A DNA stretch of 39,315 nt from Tepidimonas thermarum (GTDB taxonomy: Bacteria > Pseudomonadota > Gammaproteobacteria > Burkholderiales > Burkholderiaceae_C). The notes under the pieces were generated by a model, which did no database searches, was not told where the DNA came from, and worked only from the letters and a program-made list of their open reading frames with translations. A program made the position numbers and the translations under genes. The stretch covers positions 1 to 39,315 of the forward strand of contig NZ_VJOL01000023.1 in NCBI RefSeq assembly GCF_007556705.1, read 5' to 3'. Shown piece by piece: positions 28,513 through 36,627 of this stretch (the first letter of the stretch is position 1; each line of letters begins with the position of its first letter).

Positions 28513-29187
28513 ATGAAGCTCTACAACTACTTTCGCTCCGGTACCTCGTTTCGCGTGCGCATCGCGCTCAACCTCAAGGGTCTGGACTACGACTACGTCA
28601 GCGTCCATCTGGCCAAAGGCGAGCAGCACGGCGCGGCCTACCGCGCCATCAGCCCCGACGGACTGGTGCCGGTGCTCGACGTCCAGGGGCAGCCCGATGA
28701 GGCGCTGTTGAGCCAGTCGATGGCCATCATCGAGTACCTGGACGAGACGCACCCCGAGCCGCCGCTGCTGCCGCGCGACCCGCTTGGCCGCGCCCGCGTG
28801 CGCGCGCTGGCGCAGACGATCGCGTGCGAAATCCACCCGATCAACAACCTGCGCATCCTCAAATACCTGGCGGCTCCGCTGGGCCTGGACGAAGCGCAGC
28901 GCACCGCCTGGTACAACCACTGGGTCATGGAAGGCCTGCGCGCGTACGAACGCCGCTTGCAGGACTTGGCCGAGGAGCGCGCACGGCGCGGGTTGCCGCC
29001 CTCGGTCTACTCCTACGGCGACCACCCCACGCTGGCCGATTGCTGCCTGGTGCCGCAAATCGTCAACGGCCGCCGCTTTGGTTTGGAGTACGAAGGCATT
29101 CCGCTGACCCTGGCGGTTTATGAGCGCTGCATGCAGCTCGACGCCTTCCAGCGCGCCCACCCCTCGCGCTGCCCCGATGCCGAGTGA
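28513..29187 (+). CDS. maiA: Maleylacetoacetate isomerase (zeta-class GST)
   Basis: A 224-residue glutathione-dependent isomerase converting maleylacetoacetate to fumarylacetoacetate in tyrosine/homogentisate breakdown, or maleylpyruvate in the gentisate route. The zeta-GST N-terminal motif is YFRSGTSFRVRIALNLKGL, followed by SPDGLVPVLD, QSMAIIEYLDE, CEIHPINNLRILKYL and DHPTLADCCLVPQ. No other homogentisate gene is nearby, so the exact substrate is open. Its 3' end overlaps the start of pgeF by 11 nt. Confidence 0.92.
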   Translation: MKLYNYFRSGTSFRVRIALNLKGLDYDYVSVHLAKGEQHGAAYRAISPDGLVPVLDVQGQPDEALLSQSMAIIEYLDETHPEPPLLPRDPLGRARVRALAQTIACEIHPINNLRILKYLAAPLGLDEAQRTAWYNHWVMEGLRAYERRLQDLAEERARRGLPPSVYSYGDHPTLADCCLVPQIVNGRRFGLEYEGIPLTLAVYERCMQLDAFQRAHPSRCPDAE

Positions 29188-30010
29188 CGCCACCCCCGCG
29201 GCGCCGATCGAGGCGGTGCGCGCCGGCCTGCCCGGCCTGGCCGCCGACCTTGGGCCGGGCGCCTGCGGCTGGATGAGCACGCGCGCCGGTGGCGTCTCCG
29301 CGGGGCCGTGGGCGTCGCTCAACCTGGGCGATCACGTGGGTGACGACCCTGCGGCTGTGGCGCTCAACCGCCAGCGGTTGGCCGCCGCGCTGGGGGTGCG
29401 GCCGGTGTTTTTGCGGCAGGTGCATGGCACGCGCGTGGTGCGCGTGGACGCCGCGGCGCCCGATGGCGTCGAAGCCGATGCCTGTTGGACCGACGCGTGG
29501 GGCGTGGCCTGCTGCGTGCTCGTGGCCGACTGTCTGCCGATCCTGTTGGCGGCGCCGGGGGGCACCTCGGTCGCGGCGGTGCACGCGGGCTGGCGCGGCC
29601 TGGCGGGGGAGGCCGGGCAGGGCGTGCTTGAATCGCTTTGCCAGGCGTGGCCGGCGGCGCGCGAGCCGGCGCAGCGACGCGCGATACGGGTGTGGATCGG
29701 TGCCGCCATCGGGCCTGCCGCCTTCGAGGTCGGGCCGGAGGTGCGCGCGGCATTCGTGGCCGCGCACCCGGACGATGCCGGCGCGTTCGTCCCGGGCGCG
29801 CCCGGCACGGACCGCTGGCGGGCGGACCTGCCATGGCTGGCGCGCGCGCGCCTGCAGCGTTTGGGTTTTGGGGCGATCGCGGGTCACGACGGCGCACCGT
29901 CCTGGTGCACCGTCAGCAACCCATCACGGTTCTTCTCGCACCGGCGTGATGCGCGGCGCCTCGGCAGCAGCGGGCGGCTCGCAGCGGCCGTCTGGCGCAG
30001 CGCTGGCTGA
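29177..30010 (+). CDS. pgeF: Peptidoglycan editing factor / laccase-domain protein (YfiH family)
   Basis: A 277-residue protein of the multicopper-oxidase-like laccase-domain family (YfiH, PgeF, also annotated polyphenol oxidase), linked to removal of wrongly incorporated peptidoglycan amino acids and to purine nucleoside cleavage. The conserved metal-site motifs are present: RQVHGTRVV, VADCLPILL, VHAGWRGLAG, IGPAAFEVG and TVSNPSRFFSHRRD, ending with GRLAAAVW. I chose the ATG at 29177, overlapping the maiA stop, because a longer frame adds only low-complexity residues. The 3' end overlaps the convergent small membrane protein gene by 87 nt. Confidence 0.9.
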   Translation: MPSDATPAAPIEAVRAGLPGLAADLGPGACGWMSTRAGGVSAGPWASLNLGDHVGDDPAAVALNRQRLAAALGVRPVFLRQVHGTRVVRVDAAAPDGVEADACWTDAWGVACCVLVADCLPILLAAPGGTSVAAVHAGWRGLAGEAGQGVLESLCQAWPAAREPAQRRAIRVWIGAAIGPAAFEVGPEVRAAFVAAHPDDAGAFVPGAPGTDRWRADLPWLARARLQRLGFGAIAGHDGAPSWCTVSNPSRFFSHRRDARRLGSSGRLAAAVWRSAG

Positions 30011-30199
30011 CGCTTCGGCACGCCGCCGCGCTTTGCGCCGCAGCGGCGTGCCGGCCAGGTACACCACCAACGCCATGGGCCCCACGCCGTAGAGCAGCAG
30101 CGTCAACAACGCCCCCAGCAGGGTGCCGTTGGGGCTCATGGTCTCCGCAATCGCCATCATCACCACCACGTAGCCCCACGCCAGCAACACGAGATACAT
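29924..30199 (-). CDS. Small membrane protein of unknown function
   Basis: A 91-residue protein with two hydrophobic helices (MYLVLLAWGYVVVMMAIAE and LLGALLTLLLYGVGPMALVVY) and a basic, then Ala/Glu-rich tail (LRRKARRRAE). I do not recognise a named family, though small proteins of this shape are common in Comamonadaceae. The ATG at 30199 is preceded by a weak GGGGTGG; an ATG at 30226 would add nine residues. It overlaps the end of pgeF by 87 nt on the opposite strand and is divergent from phaC. Confidence 0.65.
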   Translation of the reverse strand: MYLVLLAWGYVVVMMAIAETMSPNGTLLGALLTLLLYGVGPMALVVYLAGTPLRRKARRRAEASASAAPDGRCEPPAAAEAPRITPVREEP

Positions 30200-30398
30200 C
30201 GGCGCCACCCCACGAACATGCCCCATCGGGCACGGATTTTGTCAGCGTCATGGAAGCCACCCTTGCAACACTGGTGTCACATGCACTGGCGCGATGGGCC
30301 CCAGGCCAGTGGCGCCGCGGTGGCAGGTTCGCATTGTCACGGAAACGACAGGCGAGCGCGTTACCATGGCATGTGAATGACCAAGAGGAGACACACGC

Positions 30399-32201
30399 AT
30401 GACGGCAAACCCGCGCGATGGCCAAAACCCCTGGCTGCAGTGGTCGCAACAAGCCTTGCAACAATGGACACAGGCCGTCCAGACCACGCTGCAGGGGGTG
30501 CCCCAGCCCGCGGGTGGCGCGGGCGCCGTGCCCGGCTCGGGCGACGCGGCGGGCCTGTCCCAGGTGCTGCAGCGCCTCAGTGGCCAGCCGGTGCAACTGG
30601 ATCCGCGCGCGTGGCTGGAGATCCAGCAGGACTACCTGCGCGAGCTGGGTGAGCTGTGGCGCCAAGGGCTGCAGGTGCAGCCGCCGCGCGACGACCGGCG
30701 CTTTGCCGCGGATGCTTGGGCGCGCAACCCGGTGGCGGCCTACAGCGCCGCGTGGTATTTGCTCAACGCGCGCACGCTCATGCGCATGGCCGATGCGGTG
30801 CAGGCCGACCCCAAGACCCGCGCGCGCGTGCGCTTTGCCGTGCAGCAGTGGATCGATGCCAGTGCACCCAGCAACTTCCTGGCCCTCAACGCCGAGGCGC
30901 AGCAAAAAGCCCTCGAAACCCAAGGCGAAAGCATCGCCAAAGGCGTGCAAAACCTGCTGCACGACATGAAGCAGGGCTTTGTCTCGATGACCGACCACAG
31001 CGCGTTCGAGGTCGGTCGCAACGTGGCCACCACCGAAGGGCAGGTGGTGTTCGAGAATGAGCTGTTTCAGCTCATCGAGTACAAGCCGCTCACGCCCAAG
31101 GTGCACGAGCGGCCGTTTCTGGTGGTGCCACCGTGCATCAACAAGTACTACATTCTCGATCTGCAGCCAGACAACTCGTTTTTGCGCTATGCGGTGGAGC
31201 AGGGACACCGCACCTTCGTCATGAGCTGGCGCAACCCCGACGCCGAGCTTGCCCAGGCCACGTGGGACGACTACATCGAAAACGCCGTCATCCGTGCCAT
31301 CGACGTCGTGCGCGAGATTGGCAAGGCCGACACCGTCAACGCGCTGGGCTTTTGCGTCGGCGGCACCATGCTGGGCACCGCGCTGGCGGTCTTGGCCGCG
31401 CGTGGCGAGCGCAAGGTCGAAAGCGTCACGTTCCTCACCACGCTGCTGGACTTTACCGACACGGGCGTGCTCGACGTCTTCATCGACGAGGCCTTTGTGC
31501 AACTGCGCGAGCTGCAGTTTGCCAACGGGGGCATTCTGCCCGGGCGTGAGCTGGCCACCACGTTCAGTTTCTTGCGGCCCAACGACCTGGTGTGGAACTA
31601 CGTCGTGGGCAACTACCTCAAGGGCGAGACGCCGCCGCCGTTTGATCTGCTGTACTGGAACAGCGACAGCACCAACCTGCCGGGGCGCTACTACGCGTGG
31701 TACCTGCGCCACCTGTACCTGCAAAACGAGCTGTGCCAACCCGGCACGCTCACGGTCTGCGGCGAGCGCATCGATCTCGGCGCCATCGACATCCCGGCCT
31801 ACGTGTACGGCTCGCGCGAAGACCACATCGTGCCCATCGGCGGGGCGTATGCGACCACCCAGCACCTGGGTGGCCCGGTGCGCTTTGTTATGGGGGCGTC
31901 GGGCCACATCGCCGGCGTGATCAACCCGGCGGCCAAGGGCAAACGCAGCTACTGGACGGGGGCGCCAAACCACTTCCCGCCGGCGGTGGACGACTGGATC
32001 GACGCCGCCACCGAGCACAAGGGCAGTTGGTGGACCGACTGGGCGCCGTGGCTGGCCGCGCACGCTGGGCCCCAGGTGGCCGCGCCGCGCAGCTACGGCA
32101 ACCGCCGCCACAAGCCCATCGAACCCGCCCCGGGGCGCTACGTGCGTGTGTCGGCGCAGGAGGCCTTGGCCACCCTGGCCGCCGGCGGCCGCTCGGTCTG
32201 A
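30399..32201 (+). CDS. phaC: Class I poly(3-hydroxyalkanoate) synthase
   Basis: A 600-residue enzyme polymerising (R)-3-hydroxyacyl-CoA, mainly 3-hydroxybutyryl-CoA, into PHA granules. The lipase-like box is GFCVGG with nucleophile Cys 319; the other triad members are Asp near 475 (SREDHIVP) and His near 503 (GASGHIAGV). NPDAELAQATWDDYIENAV and FLVVPPCINKYYILDL are typical of class I synthases. The start has a strong Shine-Dalgarno (AGAGGAGA). It opens the phaCAB operon; no phaR or phasin gene is adjacent. The about 200-nt upstream region to the divergent small membrane gene has no strong sigma-70 promoter that I can identify. Confidence 0.97.
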   Translation: MTANPRDGQNPWLQWSQQALQQWTQAVQTTLQGVPQPAGGAGAVPGSGDAAGLSQVLQRLSGQPVQLDPRAWLEIQQDYLRELGELWRQGLQVQPPRDDRRFAADAWARNPVAAYSAAWYLLNARTLMRMADAVQADPKTRARVRFAVQQWIDASAPSNFLALNAEAQQKALETQGESIAKGVQNLLHDMKQGFVSMTDHSAFEVGRNVATTEGQVVFENELFQLIEYKPLTPKVHERPFLVVPPCINKYYILDLQPDNSFLRYAVEQGHRTFVMSWRNPDAELAQATWDDYIENAVIRAIDVVREIGKADTVNALGFCVGGTMLGTALAVLAARGERKVESVTFLTTLLDFTDTGVLDVFIDEAFVQLRELQFANGGILPGRELATTFSFLRPNDLVWNYVVGNYLKGETPPPFDLLYWNSDSTNLPGRYYAWYLRHLYLQNELCQPGTLTVCGERIDLGAIDIPAYVYGSREDHIVPIGGAYATTQHLGGPVRFVMGASGHIAGVINPAAKGKRSYWTGAPNHFPPAVDDWIDAATEHKGSWWTDWAPWLAAHAGPQVAAPRSYGNRRHKPIEPAPGRYVRVSAQEALATLAAGGRSV

Positions 32202-32237
32202 GCCCGTTACATTTTTTCTCACGCGAAAGGTTGCATC

Positions 32238-33416
32238 ATGGAAGACATCGTCATCGTGGGCGCTGTGCGCACCGCCATCGGCAAATTTGGCGGCACGCTT
32301 GCCAAAACTCCCGCCACCGATTTGGGCGCCACCGTCATTCGGGCGCTGTTGCAGCGCACGGGTGTGCCCGCCGACCAGGTGGGCGAGGTCATCATGGGGC
32401 AGGTGCTGGCGGCCGGTTGCGGTCAAAACCCCGCGCGCCAGGCGGCCATGAAGGCGGGCGTGCCCAAAGAGACGCCGGCGCTGACCATCAACGCCGTGTG
32501 TGGCTCGGGCCTCAAGGCCGTGATGTTGGCCGCACAGGCCGTGGCCTGGGGCGACAGCGACATCGTCATCGCCGGCGGGCAGGAGAGCATGTCGCTGGCC
32601 CCGCACGTGCTCATGGGCAGCCGCGAAGGCCAGCGCATGGGCGACTGGAAGATGATCGACTCCATGATCGTCGATGGCCTGTGGGATGTGTACAACCAGT
32701 ACCACATGGGCATCACCGCCGAAAACGTCGCCAAGGCACACGGCATCACGCGCGCGATGCAAGACGCCCTAGCGCTGGCCAGCCAGCAAAAGGCCGCCGC
32801 TGCGCAGGATGCGGGCAAATTCAAGGACGAGATCGTGCCCGTGACCATCCCGCAGCGCAAGGGGGATCCCATCGTCTTTGATACCGACGAATACATCAAC
32901 CGCAAGACCAACGCCGAGGCGCTGGCCGGCCTCAAGCCCGCGTTCGACAAAGCCGGCACCGTCACCGCCGGCAACGCCAGCGGCATCAACGACGGCGCGG
33001 CGGCCGTGATGGTGATGAAGGCCAGCAAGGCGGCCCAGCTCGGCTTGCAGCCGCTGGCGCGCATCGCCAGCTTTGGCACCAGCGGGCTCGACCCGGCCAC
33101 CATGGGCATGGGACCGGTGCCCGCCTCGCAAAAGGCGTTGGCGCGCGCCGGCTGGACGGTGGCCGACGTCGATCTGTTCGAGCTCAACGAAGCGTTCGCG
33201 GCGCAGGCCTGCGCGGTCAACCAGGCCCTGGGCATCGACCCGGCCAAGGTCAACGTCAACGGGGGCGCGATCGCCCTGGGGCACCCCATTGGGGCATCCG
33301 GCTGTCGCGTGCTGGTCACCCTGCTGCACGAGATGCAGCGGCGCAACGCCCGCAAGGGGCTCGCCGCACTGTGCATCGGCGGCGGCATGGGCGTGTCGCT
33401 GTGCGTCGAGCGCTGA
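32238..33416 (+). CDS. phaA: Acetyl-CoA C-acetyltransferase (beta-ketothiolase)
   Basis: A 392-residue thiolase condensing two acetyl-CoA to acetoacetyl-CoA, the first step of PHB synthesis. Catalytic residues are visible: Cys 88 in [12 protein letters not shown], His 349 in GHPIGASG and Cys 379 in [19 protein letters not shown] is also typical. It starts 36 nt after phaC with AAAGG as ribosome-binding site. Length matches biosynthetic thiolases. Confidence 0.96.
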   Translation: MEDIVIVGAVRTAIGKFGGTLAKTPATDLGATVIRALLQRTGVPADQVGEVIMGQVLAAGCGQNPARQAAMKAGVPKETPALTINAVCGSGLKAVMLAAQAVAWGDSDIVIAGGQESMSLAPHVLMGSREGQRMGDWKMIDSMIVDGLWDVYNQYHMGITAENVAKAHGITRAMQDALALASQQKAAAAQDAGKFKDEIVPVTIPQRKGDPIVFDTDEYINRKTNAEALAGLKPAFDKAGTVTAGNASGINDGAAAVMVMKASKAAQLGLQPLARIASFGTSGLDPATMGMGPVPASQKALARAGWTVADVDLFELNEAFAAQACAVNQALGIDPAKVNVNGGAIALGHPIGASGCRVLVTLLHEMQRRNARKGLAALCIGGGMGVSLCVER

Positions 33417-33472
33417 GGCCCCCATCGTTGCCCGCACCATTTTCCACACCCACACCACAGAGGAGCCAAGCC

Positions 33473-34213
33473 ATGAGTCAGCAACGCGTCGCCTACGTCA
33501 CCGGTGGCATGGGCGGGATCGGCACCGCCATCTGCCAGGCCCTGCACAAAGCGGGGTTCAAGGTCATTGCCGGCTGCGGCCCCACGCGCGACTACCAAAA
33601 GTGGCTCGACGAGCAAAAGGCGCTGGGCTACACCTTCTACGCCAGCGTTGGTAATGTCGCCGACTGGGACTCGACCGTGCAGGCCTTTGCCAAGGCCAAG
33701 GCCGAGCACGGCCCCATCGACGTTTTGGTCAACAACGCGGGGATCACGCGCGACCGGCTGTTCCTGAAGATGACCAAGGAAGACTGGGATGCGGTCATCA
33801 ACACCAACCTGACGTCGATGTTCAACGTCACCAAGCAGGTGGTGCCCGACATGGTCGAGCGCGGCTGGGGCCGCATCATCCAGATTTCCTCGGTCAACGG
33901 GGAAAAGGGCCAGGCCGGCCAGACCAACTACTCGGCGGCCAAGGCCGGCATGCATGGCTTTACGATGGCGCTGGCGCAGGAGCTGGCCTCCAAGGGCGTG
34001 ACCGTCAACACGGTCAGCCCCGGCTACATCGCCACCGACATGGTCAAGGCCATCCGCCCGGACGTGTTGGAAAAAATCGTGGCCCAAATTCCCGTCAAGC
34101 GCCTGGGCGAGCCGCGCGAGATCGCCTCGATCGTGGCCTGGCTGGCCAGCGACGACGCCGGGTTTGCCACCGGCGCCGACTTCTCGATCAACGGCGGCCT
34201 GCACATGGGCTGA
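33473..34213 (+). CDS. phaB: Acetoacetyl-CoA reductase
   Basis: A 246-residue short-chain dehydrogenase reducing acetoacetyl-CoA to (R)-3-hydroxybutyryl-CoA with NADPH. The cofactor motif is TGGMGGIG and the catalytic residues are Ser 140, Tyr 153 and Lys 157 (NYSAAK). GEKGQAGQTNYSAAKAGMHGF and the C-terminal FSINGGLHMG are hallmarks of PhaB. I chose the ATG at 33473 because a strong GAGGAG precedes it and an upstream extension lacks homology. Third gene of phaCAB. Confidence 0.96.
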   Translation: MSQQRVAYVTGGMGGIGTAICQALHKAGFKVIAGCGPTRDYQKWLDEQKALGYTFYASVGNVADWDSTVQAFAKAKAEHGPIDVLVNNAGITRDRLFLKMTKEDWDAVINTNLTSMFNVTKQVVPDMVERGWGRIIQISSVNGEKGQAGQTNYSAAKAGMHGFTMALAQELASKGVTVNTVSPGYIATDMVKAIRPDVLEKIVAQIPVKRLGEPREIASIVAWLASDDAGFATGADFSINGGLHMG

Positions 34214-34256
34214 TGTCGCGGCGGGCTGGCCCGTGGCCGCCAGCCCTGCTGTCCCC

Positions 34257-34280
34257 GGGGTCGGGGATAATCCCGACCCC
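34257..34280 (+). promoter_or_regulatory. Hairpin with -10-like loop ending at the dusA start
   Basis: A perfect 9-bp inverted repeat (34257-34265 GGGGTCGGG against 34272-34280 CCCGACCCC) encloses the loop GATAAT, itself a five-of-six match to a sigma-70 -10 box. The 3' arm ends exactly before the dusA ATG at 34281, where a Shine-Dalgarno would be. If GATAAT is a -10 box, transcription would start at about 34278-34281 and the mRNA would be nearly leaderless. In read-through mRNA from phaB the hairpin would instead lie against the start codon. Confidence 0.5.
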
Positions 34281-35294
34281 ATGGAACACCCCGTCGCTGC
34301 AAACGGTCACAGCCCCTGGCGCCTGAGCGTGGCGCCGATGATGGAATGGACCGATCGCCACTGCCGCTGGCTGCACCGGCAGCTCACCCGCCACACGCGC
34401 CTGTACACCGAAATGGTCACCACCGGTGCACTGTTGCACGGTGATGTGGTGCGCCACCTGCAGTTTGACGCCATCGAACACCCGGTGGCGTTGCAGCTCG
34501 GCGGCAACGACCCGCGTGAGCTGGCTGTGGCCGCGCGCATGGGGGAGGTCTGGGGTTACGACGAAATCAACCTCAACTGCGGCTGCCCCAGCCCCCGCGT
34601 GCAGCGGGGGGCCTTTGGCGCCTGTCTGATGGAGCACCCGCGCCTGGTGGCGGACTGTGTGCGCGCCATGCGCGACACGGTGCGCGTGCCGGTGACGGTC
34701 AAGCACCGCATTGGCATCGACCGGGTGGAGGATTACGGCTTTGTGCGCGATTTCGTCGGTATCGTGGCCGAAGCCGGCTGTTCGGTCTTCATCGTTCACG
34801 CCCGCAACGCCTGGCTCGATGGTCTGAGTCCGGCCGAAAACCGCACCGTCCCGCCACTGCGCTACGCCGTGGTGCACCGCCTCAAGCGCGACTTTCCCCA
34901 CCTGACCATCGTGGTCAATGGCGGCATCACCACCGACGCGCAGATCGCCGAGCAGTTGGCGCAGGTGGATGGCGTGATGGTGGGGCGCGAGGCCTACCAC
35001 AACCCGTGGTGGCTGGCGTCGTGGGATGCGGCCTACTTCGGCGACACTGCGGCAGCGGCGCTGGACCGCGACGCGGTGGAGGCCCGCATGGTGACCTACA
35101 TGACGCGCGTGGGGCCGGAGCTGCCCGGGGGGTGGTACGCCATCGCCCGCCACATGCTCGGCTTGCGCCACGGACAGCCGGGGGCCCGCCGCTGGCGCCA
35201 GGTGTGGAGCGACCACCGGCTCAAGGGGTTGCCGCCGGCCGAGGTGTCGCGGCGCGCCCGCGCGGCGATGCGTGGCGAGCCGGTTGCGGCCTGA
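34281..35294 (+). CDS. dusA: tRNA-dihydrouridine(20/20a) synthase
   Basis: A 337-residue FMN enzyme reducing uridine 20/20a in tRNA D-loops. DusA hallmarks are LSVAPMMEWTDRHCRW at the N-terminus, LYTEMVTTGALLHG, HPVALQLGGNDP, NLNCGCPSPRVQRGAFGACLM with the catalytic Cys in GCPS, VKHRIGID, FIVHARNAWLDGLSP, VVNGGI and VMVGREAYHNP. I chose the ATG at 34281; upstream codons in the same frame lie inside phaB and the spacer. Convergent with the GntR gene. Confidence 0.94.
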   Translation: MEHPVAANGHSPWRLSVAPMMEWTDRHCRWLHRQLTRHTRLYTEMVTTGALLHGDVVRHLQFDAIEHPVALQLGGNDPRELAVAARMGEVWGYDEINLNCGCPSPRVQRGAFGACLMEHPRLVADCVRAMRDTVRVPVTVKHRIGIDRVEDYGFVRDFVGIVAEAGCSVFIVHARNAWLDGLSPAENRTVPPLRYAVVHRLKRDFPHLTIVVNGGITTDAQIAEQLAQVDGVMVGREAYHNPWWLASWDAAYFGDTAAAALDRDAVEARMVTYMTRVGPELPGGWYAIARHMLGLRHGQPGARRWRQVWSDHRLKGLPPAEVSRRARAAMRGEPVAA

Positions 35295-35330
35295 CCAGGC
35301 AGCGCATCACGCGCAGCTTGTCCGAGGGTT

Positions 35331-35347
35331 GCGGCCAGGCTGGCCGC
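35331..35347. terminator. Short hairpin between dusA and the GntR gene
   Basis: A perfect 7-bp stem (GCGGCCA, 35331-35337) pairs with TGGCCGC (35341-35347) across a 3-nt loop, between convergent stops at 35294 and 35362. It is compact and GC-rich like an intrinsic terminator stem but has no U-tract. Confidence 0.45.
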
Positions 35348-35361
35348 CCGCACGCGGGGCG

Positions 35362-36009
35362 TTAGACGGCCGCCTGCAGGCCGTTGGCAAAGTGCACCCG
35401 CACCGCCTGGGCGGCGGCGGCCGGATCGCGACGGCGCAGCGCATCCAGAATCGCGCGGTGCTCCGCCAACGACTCGGCAATGCGCCCCTGCTTGGACAGC
35501 GAGCCGTGCCGGTTGAGCTTCATGACCTTGCGCAGGTCGTTGACCAGTTGCTTGCGCCAGCGGTTTTGCCCCAGGTCCAGCACGCGCAGGTGAAAGGCCT
35601 CGTTGAGCTCGAAAAAGCGCTCGCGCGAGCCGGTCGCGGGATCCGCCGCCGCCTCGAGCTGCGCATGCAGGCGTTCGAGTTCTGCCAACTCCTCATCGCT
35701 GGCGCGCCAGCAGACCGCCTCGGCCGCGTCCGCTTCCAGCAGGGCCAGCAGCTCGTAGACCTCGCGCAGGTCTTGCTGCGACACCTCTGTCACGTAGGCC
35801 CCGCGCCGCACCTTCATGGTCACCAGGCCTTCGGCTGCCAGCACCTTGATGGCCTCGCGCAGTGGCGTGCGGCTGATGCCCAGCTCCTCGGCGATCTTGA
35901 GTTCATCGATCCAGGCGCCGGGGGGTAACTCGCGGCTGAAGATGCGCTGGCGCAGGCGCTCGGCCACTTCCTCGTAAAGGGCGCGCGACAGCAGGGGAAC
36001 GGCAGTCAT
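35362..36009 (-). CDS. GntR-family regulator, FCD subfamily
   Basis: A 215-residue one-component regulator. The N-terminal winged helix (about residues 8-75) has LPPGAWIDELKIAEELGISRTPLREAIKVLAAEGLV. The C-terminal all-helical FCD domain (about 80-210) binds small carboxylates, often through a metal held by Asp and His residues; RFFELNEAFHLRVLDL and SLAEHRAILDAL are in the right places. The ATG at 36009 is preceded by no Shine-Dalgarno but by TATCAT 6 nt upstream, and a palindrome overlaps the -35 region. Divergent neighbours are the sigma-factor remnant and the MBL-fold gene; which genes it controls besides itself is unknown. Confidence 0.9.
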   Translation of the reverse strand: MTAVPLLSRALYEEVAERLRQRIFSRELPPGAWIDELKIAEELGISRTPLREAIKVLAAEGLVTMKVRRGAYVTEVSQQDLREVYELLALLEADAAEAVCWRASDEELAELERLHAQLEAAADPATGSRERFFELNEAFHLRVLDLGQNRWRKQLVNDLRKVMKLNRHGSLSKQGRIAESLAEHRAILDALRRRDPAAAAQAVRVHFANGLQAAV

Positions 36010-36015
36010 GGCGAC

Positions 36016-36048
36016 ATGATAACGTTGAATGGATTTTGCATCCAAAAT
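36016..36048 (-). promoter_or_regulatory. GntR-gene promoter with overlapping palindromic operator
   Basis: On the minus strand, TTGGAT (36045-36040) and TATCAT (36021-36016) are separated by 18 nt; TATCAT matches the -10 consensus at five of six positions. The predicted transcription start falls at or next to the ATG at 36009, giving a leaderless mRNA. A perfect inverted repeat, ATTTTG-4-CAAAAT (36033-36048), covers the -35 box, the size and symmetry expected of a GntR/FCD operator. Autorepression is the simplest reading (inference). Confidence 0.6.
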
Positions 36049-36129
36049 TATGAATGAGACGGACCCGCGGGTGCAGACCAGGCGCGACGCCGGTGGTTAT
36101 ACGCGTGCCGGTAAGCCACACCGAAAGCC

Positions 36130-36516
36130 GTGACGTTTCCCCCGCAAGGGCGCAAGACCGGCGCTGCTGCCGCCACTGCCGTGACGATACCTGCCGGTTT
36201 CGCGGGCGCCCCCAGTGGCGTCGCCCGCGCATGGATTGCGCACGAGCGCGAACTGCGCCGCTGGTTGCGTGCGCGCCTGCGCGAACCGGCCGATGCGGAC
36301 GACCTCATGCAGGCGTTGTTCATCAAGGCGCTGCGCCAGGGGCAGCGCTTTTGCGACATCCACAACGCACGTGCCTGGCGGTTCGAGGTGGCGCGCAACC
36401 TGCTTGCCGACACCTTGCGCGTGGCGCGCGAGACCGTCGAGCTGCCGGAAACGCTGGTGGCCGAGGACGCAGAGCCCGATACGGTGGACGCGCTGACCGC
36501 CTGCCTGCCGCGCTTG
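36130..36516 (+). pseudogene. Truncated ECF-type sigma factor (SigZ-like) remnant
   Basis: The translated stretch has the sigma-70 region 2 pattern of ECF factors: WIAHERELRRWLRARL, ADADDLMQALFIKAL, and FCDIHNARAWRFEVARNLLADTLR, followed by a linker ending TACLPRL at about residue 129. Normal relatives then carry region 4, the -35-binding helix-turn-helix; none is found in any plus frame downstream. The frame instead continues without homology for about 37 codons into the next gene. The only upstream start in frame is a GTG at 36130 with no Shine-Dalgarno. I regard it as a 3'-truncated pseudogene. Confidence 0.65.
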
Positions 36517-36627
36517 ACGCAGGGTTTTCCCTGGGTTTTGAGGGGTTGGCTGCGTCCTAAGCGCCGCTACGCCGTCTTATGCCGGGGCACCGCGCTGCGA
36601 CCCGCAACGTCCCATCCTCGCCACCGT

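Noticed and set aside
32202-32237. T-run (ATTTTTTCT) after phaC as an intrinsic terminator
   Set aside because: No stem precedes the T-run, and phaA follows within 36 nt in the same operon.
29913-32762. Long minus-strand frame antisense to phaC
   Set aside because: No domain signature, and phaC on the plus strand is complete with catalytic triad and a strong ribosome-binding site.
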